Shown: in pieces, positions 9,333-18,528 of the stretch
Position numbering within the stretch: the first letter of the stretch is position 1
Layout of the letters: each line of letters opens with the position of its first letter
Assembly (NCBI RefSeq): GCF_004217335.1
Contig: NZ_SHMP01000003.1
Location: 620,001 to 684,000, forward strand
DNA: 64,000 nucleotides
Source: Natrinema hispanicum
GTDB lineage: Archaea; Halobacteriota; Halobacteria; Halobacteriales; Natrialbaceae
Reading direction: 5' to 3'
Notes under the pieces: generated by a model
What the model was told of the DNA's origin: nothing
Database searches by the model: none
Seen by the model: the letters and a program-made list of their open reading frames with translations, nothing else
Translations under genes and position numbers: made by a program

Positions 9333-9638
9333 ATGCCCTCCCCGAACGATCCAGCGGACGAGCCGACAGAGGAGTACGTCACGGCGTTCGATCCGGCGGA
9401 TGGCCGGCCGAGCGACGCCGTCGTCACCGCGGTTGCCACACGGCTCGAGCGGGATCCAACCGAGCTGTCGCCGCTGTACGATGCCGTCGACCCGGGCGCG
9501 CTCAACGAGCTGGTCGAACACGCACACAGAACCGCCAGCGACAGCGTCCATCTGGTGTGGTTCACCTACGAGGGGTTCTCCGTTGGCGTCCGAAGCGACG
9601 GGAGAATCCAGATCGAAGACGCCACCACAGCCAGTTGA
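9333..9638 (+). CDS. HalOD1 output-domain protein
   Basis: 101 residues consisting almost only of the haloarchaeal output domain HalOD1. Diagnostic features are DAVVTAVATRLERDPTELSP followed by LYDAVDPGALNELV, then a strand pair ending in VRSDGRIQIED. HalOD1 domains occur alone or fused to response regulators; a signalling output role is inferred from that context only. A second copy of the same type lies at 19756 and shares the SxLxPLYxxVDPxAL pattern. No partner kinase lies next to this copy. Confidence 0.8.
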   Translation: MPSPNDPADEPTEEYVTAFDPADGRPSDAVVTAVATRLERDPTELSPLYDAVDPGALNELVEHAHRTASDSVHLVWFTYEGFSVGVRSDGRIQIEDATTAS

Positions 9639-9677
9639 CCGGATCGTCGACACTGCCAGTTACCCTGCCTGCATCGC

Positions 9678-10547
9678 TTAGTCCTGCTCGTCGAGGAATT
9701 CCAACAGGTACTCGTTGACCAGCTCGTCGTCCTCGATGAAGAAGAGATGTGAGCCACCCTCGATCAGTTCCAGCCGACTAGTGGGTAGTTTCTCCTCGAG
9801 CAGACGCGCGTTCTCGACGGGAACAACCTGATCGTCGGTCCCATGAAGGATCAGCGTTGGCACGCGGACGCGCCCAAGGCGGTCGCTGACGTCGAAGCCT
9901 TGCACAGCCGCGCCTTGGGCTTCGCGGGCCGGGTCGTCGGCGTCTTGCTCGAGTCGCCACTCGATGAGTTGATCCATCAGGTGGGGGTTCCGGTTGGTAA
10001 AGCGCTCGGTGAACGCGGGGCGCATGCGATGGCGGATGATCCCCCGCTCGGTGGCTCCGCCGGGGGTCTCGAACATGTGTTCCTGCGTTTCCTCGGGCAC
10101 CGGCGCGGCGTCGGGCCCGCCGTGGGACGTACAACACAGCGTCAGTGACTTCGCCCGGGTGTACTCAACGGCGTAACGCTGGGCGATCATCCCGCCCATG
10201 CTCGCGCCGACGATGTGGGCGTTGTAGATCCCTGCATCGTCGAGGACGGCCTCGAGATCGGCCGCGAGTCCGTCCATCGAATACCCCGCCAGTTTGAGCA
10301 AGACGAGTCCGCGAAGCGGCCCTGGGAGCCGCGAGACGAGCGGCGGTAAGCCGACATCGGAGCGACCGGTCCCCCGGTTATCGGGCGCGATCACGTCGTA
10401 GCGATCGGCGACGGCCTCGCGTTGCCACCGCCACATCCACCGCCCGAATCCCAGCCCCTGAACGAAGACGACGGGCGCGGTTCCATCGCCGTCACTCTCG
10501 TCGCGCTCGTAGTAAATCGACACACCATCTCTCGTCGCCTGTGGCAT
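9678..10547 (-). CDS. alpha/beta-fold hydrolase
   Basis: 289 residues. The nucleophile elbow is GASMGG (Ser near residue 115), the acid is in LILHGTDDQVVP and the catalytic His in IEGGSHLFFIED. The oxyanion region is VFVQGLGFGRWMWRWQ. The closest recognisable types are esterases or lactonases of the RdmC/3-oxoadipate-enol-lactonase group; the substrate is not predictable. The start is at 10547 because MPQATRDGVSIYYERD begins the conserved fold; the frame stays open upstream into the divergent priL region but without family character. Confidence 0.85.
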   Translation of the reverse strand: MPQATRDGVSIYYERDESDGDGTAPVVFVQGLGFGRWMWRWQREAVADRYDVIAPDNRGTGRSDVGLPPLVSRLPGPLRGLVLLKLAGYSMDGLAADLEAVLDDAGIYNAHIVGASMGGMIAQRYAVEYTRAKSLTLCCTSHGGPDAAPVPEETQEHMFETPGGATERGIIRHRMRPAFTERFTNRNPHLMDQLIEWRLEQDADDPAREAQGAAVQGFDVSDRLGRVRVPTLILHGTDDQVVPVENARLLEEKLPTSRLELIEGGSHLFFIEDDELVNEYLLEFLDEQD

Positions 10548-10684
10548 ACTTGCAGTGACGTGTCGAACACTCTTGAAATCGATCCTCGAGCGCGGCGCTT
10601 GCGTCACCGAATCGAGGAGCCGCGTATAAAACGCGATTACGATAATCAGCGCGCTTATCCCGCCGGAGTAATTTCGTTTTACCG

Positions 10685-11764
10685 ATGCAGCGACTCCACG
10701 CCCGGTATCCGTTTCTCGCAGCCGCTCGCGAGTCCGTCGCGACGGAAGCGGTCGATCTCGCGACCGTCGTCGAGCAAGACCGGGCGGTCGTCGACCGCGC
10801 ACGCCAACGCGTGATTACCGCACTCGAGGACGGGACTGTCGGCGAACCAGCCCACGAGCCCCGCATCGAGTTGCTCTCCTATCCCGTCGCGCGGGTGCTC
10901 GTCTCGATGGTCGGCGAGCGCGTGCTCGTCCGCAAGTACGCCCGCGGAGAGGCCGCGACGGCCTACGACCGCTTTACCGCCGACATGGCCGACACGACCG
11001 AACTCAAAAGCGTCTCGTCGACAGGGCTCGAGCTCACAGACCTCCTGACTGAATTCGACCTGCAGGACGACGTCCGCGAGACGCCGGCCGGCGACGGCTA
11101 CCGCATCGATGTCGGCACCTACCTGCCGCTGGCCGAAGACATGTGGGAAGACGAGTGGCGGCTGGTCAATCGACCGCTGGACGGCGGCGAGGTGCCCGTC
11201 GATGAAGACGAACTCCTCGCGCTGCTCCGGGAAGCGATCCGGGGCCGGATCGAGGATGGGCTGCCCTTCGAGGTTCCCGAGACGATCGCGAGCGCGCTCG
11301 AGGACGACGCCGACGAGATCCGTGCGATACTGGCAGACCTCGATCTGACACAGGACATCGACACCGTCGTTCCCGACCTCTTCCCGCCGTGTATGAAGGC
11401 GTTGCTCGATCAGGTCCAGAAAGGCGAACACCTGCCACACCACTCCCGCTTTGCGATCACCGCCTTCCTGACGAGTATCGGGATGTCGACCGACGAAATT
11501 GTCGACCTCTATCGGGTCAACTCGTCGTTCGGCGAAGAGATGACACGCTATCAGACCGACCACATCCGCGGCGATAGCTCGCCAACGGAGTACTCGGCAC
11601 CGGCCTGTTCGACGATGCAGTCCTACGGCGACTGCGTGAACAAAGACGACCTCTGTGAACGGATTCCACATCCGATGGCCTACTACGAAAAGCGACTCGA
11701 GGAGGCAGAAGACGACGACCTCGAGGATTGGCGGGAAGACGAGCAGTCTGCGAGTGGCGACTGA
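10685..11764 (+). CDS. priL: DNA primase large subunit PriL
   Basis: Regulatory subunit of the archaeal-eukaryotic primase, which makes RNA/DNA primers with PriS. 359 residues. It starts MQRLHARYPFLAAARESV, typical of PriL. The C-terminal half carries the four conserved Cys that hold the [4Fe-4S] cluster: PPCMKALL, ACSTMQSYGDC (two) and DLCERIPHPMAYYEKR. HHSRFAITAFLTSIGMSTDEI is a further family block. The stop codon TGA (11762-11764) supplies the first base of the palindromic repeat that follows. Confidence 0.93.
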   Translation: MQRLHARYPFLAAARESVATEAVDLATVVEQDRAVVDRARQRVITALEDGTVGEPAHEPRIELLSYPVARVLVSMVGERVLVRKYARGEAATAYDRFTADMADTTELKSVSSTGLELTDLLTEFDLQDDVRETPAGDGYRIDVGTYLPLAEDMWEDEWRLVNRPLDGGEVPVDEDELLALLREAIRGRIEDGLPFEVPETIASALEDDADEIRAILADLDLTQDIDTVVPDLFPPCMKALLDQVQKGEHLPHHSRFAITAFLTSIGMSTDEIVDLYRVNSSFGEEMTRYQTDHIRGDSSPTEYSAPACSTMQSYGDCVNKDDLCERIPHPMAYYEKRLEEAEDDDLEDWREDEQSASGD

Positions 11765-11845
11765 TACGGTCGACTGTAAGTCATTTCCGGTGCAACCGCG
11801 ACGCGTCCTTCGGTTGCACCGGTAAATCGGTACAGCAGACCGTAT
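11764..11845. repeat. nested palindrome element, copy A
   Basis: Outer arms atacggtcgactgta (11764-11778) and tacagcagaccgtat (11831-11845) pair with two mismatches. An inner stem ccggtgcaacc / ggttgcaccgg (11787-11797 / 11812-11822) is a perfect 11-bp pair. The element starts at the last base of the priL stop codon and lies between convergent genes. It is the same family as the copies near 13567, 20947, 31140, 45489, 46632 and 52834. Confidence 0.85.
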
Positions 11846-11942
11846 GAGATGGCACCCGTTCTGGTGACTGCAAGCCTGTTCTGGAGCAAGTAAGGGAGGG
11901 ATTCAGCGGGACGACCGAGAGAAACGAACCAGTGGGAGTATC

Positions 11943-12176
11943 TTAGGCACTGACGTTGCCGTCGGAATCGTTCAGCAGGTAAGCCAAAGCGACCCCGACT
12001 GCTGTCATCAGCAGGATAAACCCGACGATCACCCAGACGAGCATCTGACCGCCTTGGGGCGAGAGCGTGCTGTTTGCTGCGCCGTAGGACGATCCGATAG
12101 CGAACATCGCCGCCAGCATCAGAAAGACGGCACCGACGGAGACGACGATCTCGATGAGCGATTCGCGTTCGACCAT
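11943..12176 (-). CDS. small two-helix membrane protein, function unknown
   Basis: 77 residues. MVERESLIEIVVSVGAVFLM starts helix 1 and MLVWVIVGFILLMTAVGVALAYLL is helix 2, with a short glycine- and serine-rich loop between. The start at 12176 is chosen because the conserved-looking N-terminus begins there; the open frame continues upstream without membrane or family character. I recognise no functional family. It faces priL tail to tail across repeat copy A and is divergent from the SWIM gene. Confidence 0.7.
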   Translation of the reverse strand: MVERESLIEIVVSVGAVFLMLAAMFAIGSSYGAANSTLSPQGGQMLVWVIVGFILLMTAVGVALAYLLNDSDGNVSA

Positions 12177-12374
12177 TGCCTGAGCGGTTTCGCCGGCCCC
12201 GTCAAAAGCGCTTCGAAGGGGTTCTCGGACGGCGATCGGGCGGTAATTCTCTGCGTTCTGTCGTCGGTCGCGTATAAACGCCGACCACGAGCATGCAGGC
12301 ACGGTGGTTATGACCGTCGGTTCCCTATAAACGTCGAATAGCCAGCCGACCAGCGATTCCATTCCGACGCATCC

Positions 12375-12995
12375 ATGAAAACAACAGCGTCACCGAAAGC
12401 ACCGCTTCCAGTCCCACGCACAGCCCACCTCCCGGAGCGATCGCGCCGGGCACACACCGAGCCGATGTCAGTGTTACCGCTCGGCGACGGCCTCTACGAG
12501 GTCGAATCCGCGAGCGACCACACCTACCTCGTCGACCTCGAGGCAGGCCGGTGTACCTGCCCGGATCACGTCTTCCGCAAGACCCGATGTAAGCACATTC
12601 GCCGGGTCGCACTCGAGATCACGGCCGGCCGAACACCACCGCCGGGCGAGCTCGCGGTCGACTGTCACGATTGTGGCGAGCCGGTCTTCGTCGACGAGGA
12701 CGCAACCGCGCCGTTTTACTGTGACGAGCATACGATCTCTCCGGGCGACACCGTCGTCGACCGGGAGACCGGCGACCGGGTCACGGTCGTCGACGTCTCG
12801 GACCTGCGGGCCGACGCCGTCGAGATCGGGGCGGCCGATACGACCGTCGCCGAGTACAGGACGAACGAGGACTACGACCCGGACGTGCCCGTCGTGGGCG
12901 CGGTCTATCCACACGCCACCGTCGCATCCAACGGCGTCGTTCCCGCGTCACTGAAGGTCTACGTCTTCCCGCGGACCCGGCTCCGGAAGGCGTAA
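12375..12995 (+). CDS. SWIM zinc-finger protein
   Basis: 206 residues. The SWIM motif CxCx(n)CxH is visible as RCTCPDHVFRKTRCKHIRR (about 61-80). A second Cys pair (CHDCG) with CDEH further on suggests another metal site. The segment TEPMSVLPLGDGLYEVESAS before the finger is shared with haloarchaeal SWIM proteins, supporting the ATG at 12375 over the internal ATG at 12465. SWIM domains bind DNA or proteins, and in archaea some are linked to recombination factors; hjc lies immediately downstream, convergent, with a 27-base gap. The exact role is unknown. Confidence 0.82.
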   Translation: MKTTASPKAPLPVPRTAHLPERSRRAHTEPMSVLPLGDGLYEVESASDHTYLVDLEAGRCTCPDHVFRKTRCKHIRRVALEITAGRTPPPGELAVDCHDCGEPVFVDEDATAPFYCDEHTISPGDTVVDRETGDRVTVVDVSDLRADAVEIGAADTTVAEYRTNEDYDPDVPVVGAVYPHATVASNGVVPASLKVYVFPRTRLRKA

Positions 12996-13022
12996 CGGCC
13001 GACCGAGACTCCATTGAAGAGC

Positions 13023-13550
13023 TTACTCGAGCAGTTCTGCAGCCTCGTCGACGTCCATGACGCCCTGTTCGACAGCGTTCAGCACACGGAGAATCTCCTC
13101 GTCCGGGCCGTCATCGACGCTGCCATCGGCAGCGGCTTCCGCCAGCGTGACCTTCTCCGATTGGCCAGTGAACTCGGGGAAATCAGTCCCCTCCGCAAGT
13201 GCCGTTTCCTTTTTCACTCGGTAGTTGCCGCCGTCGGTCACGTAGAGGTCGCCGGGGTGGAAGAAATACCAGTCCTCGCGGTCGAAGCGGACGCCGATCC
13301 GGGGTTTCGCGCCGAAGTTCTGCGCGAAGTAGATGAGGGCTTCGACCTCTTCGCCGGTGAGGTAGATCGGGTCGCCCGCGCTCGATTTCGCCTCGATGGC
13401 GTAGAAGCACTCGCCGTCACCGGCGAGTACGTCGGGGAGTTCGCGGTCGGTCGCAGCGCCGCTTGCGGGCGCACGCATCACCGCGAAGCCGGCCTCGTCG
13501 AGCGCGTTGACGAGTTCGCGTTCGCGGCGGTCGCCCTTCGCATGGGACAT
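13023..13550 (-). CDS. hjc: Holliday junction resolvase Hjc
   Basis: Structure-specific endonuclease that cuts four-way junctions in recombination. 175 residues, longer than crenarchaeal Hjc (about 130) because of a C-terminal acidic extension. The core is [21 protein letters not shown] (E of the nuclease fold), then [20 protein letters not shown], holding the PD-(D/E)xK residues. The extension from about residue 130 is predicted helical ([26 protein letters not shown]). It lies just before repeat copy B. Confidence 0.92.
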   Translation of the reverse strand: MSHAKGDRRERELVNALDEAGFAVMRAPASGAATDRELPDVLAGDGECFYAIEAKSSAGDPIYLTGEEVEALIYFAQNFGAKPRIGVRFDREDWYFFHPGDLYVTDGGNYRVKKETALAEGTDFPEFTGQSEKVTLAEAAADGSVDDGPDEEILRVLNAVEQGVMDVDEAAELLE

Positions 13551-13566
13551 ATAGCCTCTTCAGACA

Positions 13567-13641
13567 GACTCCTGTAAGTCAGTGACGGTGCAACTGCGAC
13601 CGTCCTGCAGTTGCACCAGTCACTCGTTACAGCAGCCCGTC
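13567..13641. repeat. nested palindrome element, copy B
   Basis: The inner stem ggtgcaactgc / gcagttgcacc (13587-13597 / 13607-13617) is a perfect 11-bp pair. The outer arms are imperfect: cctgtaa on the left against ttacagcagcccgt on the right. It lies between the hjc start and the end of the CPBP gene. Unlike copies A, C, D, F and G, it does not touch a stop codon. Confidence 0.75.
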
Positions 13642-13694
13642 TCTCCCGCGGACGATAATAAAAGACCGGACGGCGGGGCGGCCAGACGGGACGA

Positions 13695-14504
13695 TTACAG
13701 CGGAACCGTCGCCGCGAGATCGACCAGCAGCGACGTCGACGGGTCGGCAGTCTCTAAGTCGTACTCGAGGGCGAGATACAGCAAGCCGAACTGAATGGCG
13801 TTGAACGCGGCGTGAGCGCCGATCGGCACGACGAGGTTGTCGGTTTTCGCATACAGGAGGCCGAAGATGATCGAACCGCCGAAGACGACCACGACGGGAA
13901 CCAGAGTCGCAAGCAGCGAGTCGGAGAGAACGGCATACGACATGATGTGGATCAGCGCGAAGATCGCGCTGGCGACGACGACCGCGGTGAGCCGGCCGAA
14001 CGCGGCGTAGAGCCGTTTCTGAACGATATTTCGAAAGAGGAACTCCTCGGCAGGCGCGTTGAAGAAAAAGACGATGCCGATCATGATCAGGACCATCGTC
14101 TGGTCGTTCCCGATGTAGGTTGCGACCTGATTGTCCGCAGACGGTAGAGAGAGCACCTGTACGACCAAACTGACGAGGATGTAAAACACGAAGCTCCCGA
14201 GAACGCCGGCGAGGACGTAGAGCCAGCCGCGTTTCGTCGGCCACCGGAGGTCGACGTACGACCATCCACGGCCGGTCGCGGCAAGATAGAGCGCGCCGGC
14301 GAGCACGAAGCCGAGGAAGTTCAGGATCAGCAATGCCGTTCGGCTCACGAGGGAGGCGTCCGTCGGAGACGTCGCCAGTGCCGGCTCGAGCGCGATCGCG
14401 GGGAGGGTCGTAAACTGGCTCGCGAGAATCCCGAACGCTGCCAGACCGATCGCGACGAGTGTCGTCCGGATCGGACCATCGCGATAGCGTGATGACGTTT
14501 CCAT
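13695..14504 (-). CDS. CPBP-family intramembrane metalloprotease (CAAX protease-like)
   Basis: 269 residues with about eight hydrophobic segments. The family's motif 1 is APAEEFLFRNIVQKRL (EExxxR), motif 2 is ASAIFALIHIMSY (FxxxH), and motif 3 is PIGAHAAFNAIQFG (HxxxN). All expected metal and catalytic residues are present. Members cleave prenylated or other membrane substrates, and some work in bacteriocin immunity or membrane-anchored regulation; the substrate here is unknown. It starts METSSRYRDGPIRTT, with a short cytoplasmic N-terminus. It lies between hjc and the long Bat-type regulator on the same strand. Confidence 0.88.
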   Translation of the reverse strand: METSSRYRDGPIRTTLVAIGLAAFGILASQFTTLPAIALEPALATSPTDASLVSRTALLILNFLGFVLAGALYLAATGRGWSYVDLRWPTKRGWLYVLAGVLGSFVFYILVSLVVQVLSLPSADNQVATYIGNDQTMVLIMIGIVFFFNAPAEEFLFRNIVQKRLYAAFGRLTAVVVASAIFALIHIMSYAVLSDSLLATLVPVVVVFGGSIIFGLLYAKTDNLVVPIGAHAAFNAIQFGLLYLALEYDLETADPSTSLLVDLAATVPL

Positions 14505-14583
14505 AGCAGGGGCTAGGGCGACTGGGGCCTTGGGCGTTCCTCTCTCCGAAACGGCCCGTCCGGTGAGCCGGTGTCGTGAGCGA

Positions 14584-17500
14584 TCAGTCCGCGAGAGCCG
14601 GGCTGCCCTCCTCGAACAGCTGTGTCAGCAGTCGCTGCTGGCCGATTCGCAGGTGGCGGTTGACCGTCGGCTGTGTCACCTCGAGTAACTCGGCGATTTC
14701 CTCGCCGGTGCTCTCGCGGGGCCACTCGAAAAAGCCGGCGAAATACGCCGTCCGGAGCACCTCGAGCTGGCGGTCGGTCAGCGCGTCGAGCAGCGACGTG
14801 ACGTGTTCGCTGCGCGTTCGCATCGATCGCTCGACGTGGTGGCGGGCCTGCAACTCGATGGTCGGATACGCCTCGCGGAGCATCTCGACGAACTCACGGA
14901 CGTCAGTTCCAGTGGGGACATCGACGGTGAGCTCGGTCCCCGTCGCGTCGGCGTGCATCGAGCGCGGACTGCCGCCGTGGCGGACCAGCCGCGAGGCGAT
15001 GACCTCGCCGGCGACGGTCGCCTCGAACCGACAATCGGTTTCCGTCTGACTGATGAGCCGGGAGTCGGTCACCGAGACGAGGTCATCGAGCGCCGCGTGT
15101 ACCTCGTCGGGCGACACGCCACTGGTCTCGAAAAACAGCAGCGTCTCGTCGCCCGAGTGGGTCCCAAGCCCCGCATAGTCGACGGTCGCATCGGTCTTCG
15201 CTGCGATCCGAGAGAGGAGATCGTCCGCTCCCTCGAGCCGAAGCGTCAGCTCGAGCACTCGTTCGGCGTGGAGCGCCTCGCGCGTTTCGACGGCGTTGAT
15301 CGCGTTTGCGATCCCGTCACCGAGTTCCGTCACGACGGTCTGCTCGAGCTCACCGAACGCGTCCGGTTCGTCCGCATACAGCGTGAGGACACCGTACGAG
15401 TACTCCGCGTGCGAGAGCGGGACGCTGATGACCGACTGGAAGCCCCGATCCAGCGCCGGGCGTCGCCAGGCTTCGCTCTGGAGTCCCTCGACGACGTTCG
15501 AGACGACTGTCGGCGTCTCGTTGCGAGCGGTCTGGGCGGCTGGCTCGGCCGACGCGTCGTCTGCAAGCGGGGCGTCGTCCAGGTATTCTTGGCCCGATCC
15601 GGCCCAAGCGCGGGGCTCGAGTCGCGTGCCACTGGCGTCGAGGTGGCCGATCCACGCGAACGCGATGTCATTGGCCTCGATCAGCCGTTCGGGAACGGTC
15701 TGTTCGATATCCGTGCGGCTGTCAGCGCCGATCAGCGACTGGTCGATCCGCCTGATAAGTTCAGTAATCGAGATTTGGCGGTTGAGCCGACGGTTTCGTT
15801 CCTCGAGTTCCGTCTCGCGCTCGCGGAGACTGGCTTCGCTCTCGAGGCGGTCGAAGGCGGCTTCGGTCGTCGCGACCAGCGTCTCGATCAGCCGCCGAGC
15901 GTCGACGTCGATCGATTCGCCGTCGGACGCGACCGCGAAGACGCCGTGATCGCCGATCGGGACGATGACGCCGCTCTCGACGCCCGGACCGAAGATTCGT
16001 GACTGGTCGAACGACGCGGGGTCGTCGACGACCATCCCCGTCCCCGTGACGTAGGCGTTCCAGAGGGCAGCATCGGTGTCGCCGACGGCGACCGACGCCG
16101 TGCCGTCACAGAGACGTGCGAACTCGTCGGTATAAGCGATCGGCTTGAACCGGTTCACGTCAGAATCGAGGTGATACACGGCGACGCCTGCGGCCTCGAG
16201 GATATCATCGGCCGTCTCGACGACCAGTTCCGCGACCTCGTCGTCGCTGTCAGTGCCGAGTAAGTCGCGTGCAGCGCCGTGGAGCGACTCGAGGGCGAGT
16301 TCGTGCTCCTTGCGGCGGGTGATGTCGTTGTTGATCCCGACCATTCGCGGGCCCGCGTCGTCGTTGACGACCCGCCCACGGGCCCCGACCCAGATCCAGC
16401 TTCCGTCCTCGTGTTGGAGCCGAAACTCCGTCTGGAACAGGTCGTCGTTCTCGATCGCCTGGGCGACTTCGTCTTCGACGCGAGCCACGTCATCCGGATG
16501 GACACGCTGTGTGAACGCGTCGAACGTCCCCCCGAACGTCCCCGGTTCGAGTCCGAGCAGCCGCTCGTAGGTCTCGTTCCAGACGACCTTGCCGGTGTCT
16601 AGATCCCACTCCCAGACGGCCGTGTTCGTCCCCTCGAGTGTGAGTTCGAGCCGGCGTTTCGTCTCGCGGAAGTCCCGCTCGCGCTCCTTGCGTTCGGTGA
16701 TGTCGCGACTGATCGCCAAATACCGGTTTTGGTTTTCGATGTCGAGACAAATGAGGTGGACCTCGACGGGAAACAGCGAGTCGTCGTGACAGCAGTACTG
16801 CCCTTCGAACTTTCGACGGTCGCCGACCGACAGCTCCTCGAGCATGGAGAGGGCCTCGGCTTTGTCGATGAGCGTGTCGTGCTCCCAGATCTTCGTGCCG
16901 AGCAGCTCGTCGGTGGTGTAGCCGAGCGCGTCCGCAAGCCGGCGATTGGCGTCGACGATCGTCCCCTCAGTATCGAGCACGTTGATCATGTCGGGGGAGT
17001 TCTCGAACAGTGCCTCGAGTCGGGCGCTCGTCGTTTCCAGGCGACGCTCGCGTTCCTTGCGCTCGGTGATGTCACGGATGACGCCGGCGGTCCCGGTGAA
17101 CTTGCCGTCGTCCATCGGCAACAGCGCCATGTGGTTTTCGACGTCGATCAGCTCGCCGTCGACGGTCTCGAGGACCATCTCGAACGTCTCTGATGGCTCG
17201 TTTTCGCTGAGTAGGTCTCGAATGCGGTTCTGTGCCGTCTCGATGTCCTCGGCAGCCATCACCGTCGAGACGTGTTCGCCGATCAACGCGTCTGGGTCGT
17301 AGCCAATGATCTGTGTCAGCGCATCGTTGACGAACTGGAAGTTCCCGTCCGCGTCGATCGTATATACCACCTCGTCGAGTGCTTGAATGATCGTCTCGGC
17401 GCGCTCGAGTTCGCGTTCGCGCTCCTTGCGCGTGGTAATATCTTGGGCCGCGCCGCGAAGCGCGACGATCTCGCCGTCGTCCCGAACGGGCTCGCCGATA

Positions 17501-18528
17501 CTGCGGATCCAGCGGCGGTTGCCATCCGCTGTGATGATCTGGTTTTCGATATCGTACGCCTCACCGTCCTCGATCGCGCGGTCGATCACCTCGCTGAGCC
17601 GCGATCGATCTTCAGGTGCGATGTATTCGAATACACGATCGAGATCGAGTTCCTGATCAGATGAGAGCCCAAAGATTCGGTAGACCTCATCAGTCCACCG
17701 AACGTCGGCGGAAGCGTCGGTCATGTCGAGTTCCCACGCACCCACGTTCGCCAGCCGCTGGGACTGCTCTAACAGATGCGTCGTCCGCTCGAGATGGGCC
17801 TCGCGTTCGCGAAGCCGGCGCTCTTTTGCCTTTCGCTCGGAAATATCCCGACCGATACCGACCTCGACGGGGTTGCCGTCGGGATCATCGAGCACCGACG
17901 CGACGAACTCGTAGGGAATCCGCTCGCCCGCTTTCGTCTGCAGCGCCGCTTCGATGTGCGTCTCGCCCGTCTCGAAGGCCTCGGTGATCGAACCGCGGAT
18001 CACGTCCCGATCGTCCTCGTCGAAGAACTCGAGGGCGTGCATGTCGTCGATTTCGGCGTCCGAATACCCCGATACCTCGACCAGCGTCTCGTTCCAGCGC
18101 TTGAGCGCCCCGTCTTCGTCAAGGACATAAAACACGTCGTCTAACGCATCGATAACGTCGGTGGTGAACTGCTCGTATCGCTCGAGTCGCCGCTGTTTCT
18201 CCAAGCGTTCGCTGACGTCGCGACCGACACCGACGATGACCTGCTCGCCCGCCGGGTTCTCGAGGGTCGACGCGACGAACTCGTAAGGAATCTGCTCACC
18301 ATCGCTAGTTACGATCGGGACGTCGATACGTGTCGACCCGGTTTCGAGGACTTCATCTATCGAGTTCGTAATCTGGTCGTAGGCTGCCTCGTCGAAGAAC
18401 TCCAGTGCATGCATCGACTCGACCTCGGCGTCGGTATACCCCGTCGTCTCGCACAGACTCTCGTTCCACTGGCGTACCGTGCCGTCCTCCTCGAGGAGAT
18501 AGACGACGTCGTCGACCGCGTCCAGCAT
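14584..18528 (-). CDS. multi-PAS/GAF Bat-type transcription regulator (C-terminal, larger part of a frameshifted gene)
   Basis: 1314 residues: six PAS domains (about 1-115, 120-245, 255-380, 382-510, 510-632, 635-760), each followed by a short RDITERKERER-type linker, then two GAF domains (about 768-905 and 930-1075). The bacterio-opsin-activator domain follows, and a C-terminal helix-turn-helix (about 1250-1310; ALTDRQLEVLRTAYFAGFFE, then VTQPTVNRHL). It probably senses redox, light or small molecules and regulates transcription. The ATG at 18528 has no clear ribosome-binding site, and the in-frame sequence before it (RLRERERRLERAQAFTDD) is an authentic linker, so the natural protein started further upstream and was split by a frameshift near 18600. 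Confidence 0.88.
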   Translation of the reverse strand: MLDAVDDVVYLLEEDGTVRQWNESLCETTGYTDAEVESMHALEFFDEAAYDQITNSIDEVLETGSTRIDVPIVTSDGEQIPYEFVASTLENPAGEQVIVGVGRDVSERLEKQRRLERYEQFTTDVIDALDDVFYVLDEDGALKRWNETLVEVSGYSDAEIDDMHALEFFDEDDRDVIRGSITEAFETGETHIEAALQTKAGERIPYEFVASVLDDPDGNPVEVGIGRDISERKAKERRLREREAHLERTTHLLEQSQRLANVGAWELDMTDASADVRWTDEVYRIFGLSSDQELDLDRVFEYIAPEDRSRLSEVIDRAIEDGEAYDIENQIITADGNRRWIRSIGEPVRDDGEIVALRGAAQDITTRKERERELERAETIIQALDEVVYTIDADGNFQFVNDALTQIIGYDPDALIGEHVSTVMAAEDIETAQNRIRDLLSENEPSETFEMVLETVDGELIDVENHMALLPMDDGKFTGTAGVIRDITERKERERRLETTSARLEALFENSPDMINVLDTEGTIVDANRRLADALGYTTDELLGTKIWEHDTLIDKAEALSMLEELSVGDRRKFEGQYCCHDDSLFPVEVHLICLDIENQNRYLAISRDITERKERERDFRETKRRLELTLEGTNTAVWEWDLDTGKVVWNETYERLLGLEPGTFGGTFDAFTQRVHPDDVARVEDEVAQAIENDDLFQTEFRLQHEDGSWIWVGARGRVVNDDAGPRMVGINNDITRRKEHELALESLHGAARDLLGTDSDDEVAELVVETADDILEAAGVAVYHLDSDVNRFKPIAYTDEFARLCDGTASVAVGDTDAALWNAYVTGTGMVVDDPASFDQSRIFGPGVESGVIVPIGDHGVFAVASDGESIDVDARRLIETLVATTEAAFDRLESEASLRERETELEERNRRLNRQISITELIRRIDQSLIGADSRTDIEQTVPERLIEANDIAFAWIGHLDASGTRLEPRAWAGSGQEYLDDAPLADDASAEPAAQTARNETPTVVSNVVEGLQSEAWRRPALDRGFQSVISVPLSHAEYSYGVLTLYADEPDAFGELEQTVVTELGDGIANAINAVETREALHAERVLELTLRLEGADDLLSRIAAKTDATVDYAGLGTHSGDETLLFFETSGVSPDEVHAALDDLVSVTDSRLISQTETDCRFEATVAGEVIASRLVRHGGSPRSMHADATGTELTVDVPTGTDVREFVEMLREAYPTIELQARHHVERSMRTRSEHVTSLLDALTDRQLEVLRTAYFAGFFEWPRESTGEEIAELLEVTQPTVNRHLRIGQQRLLTQLFEEGSPALAD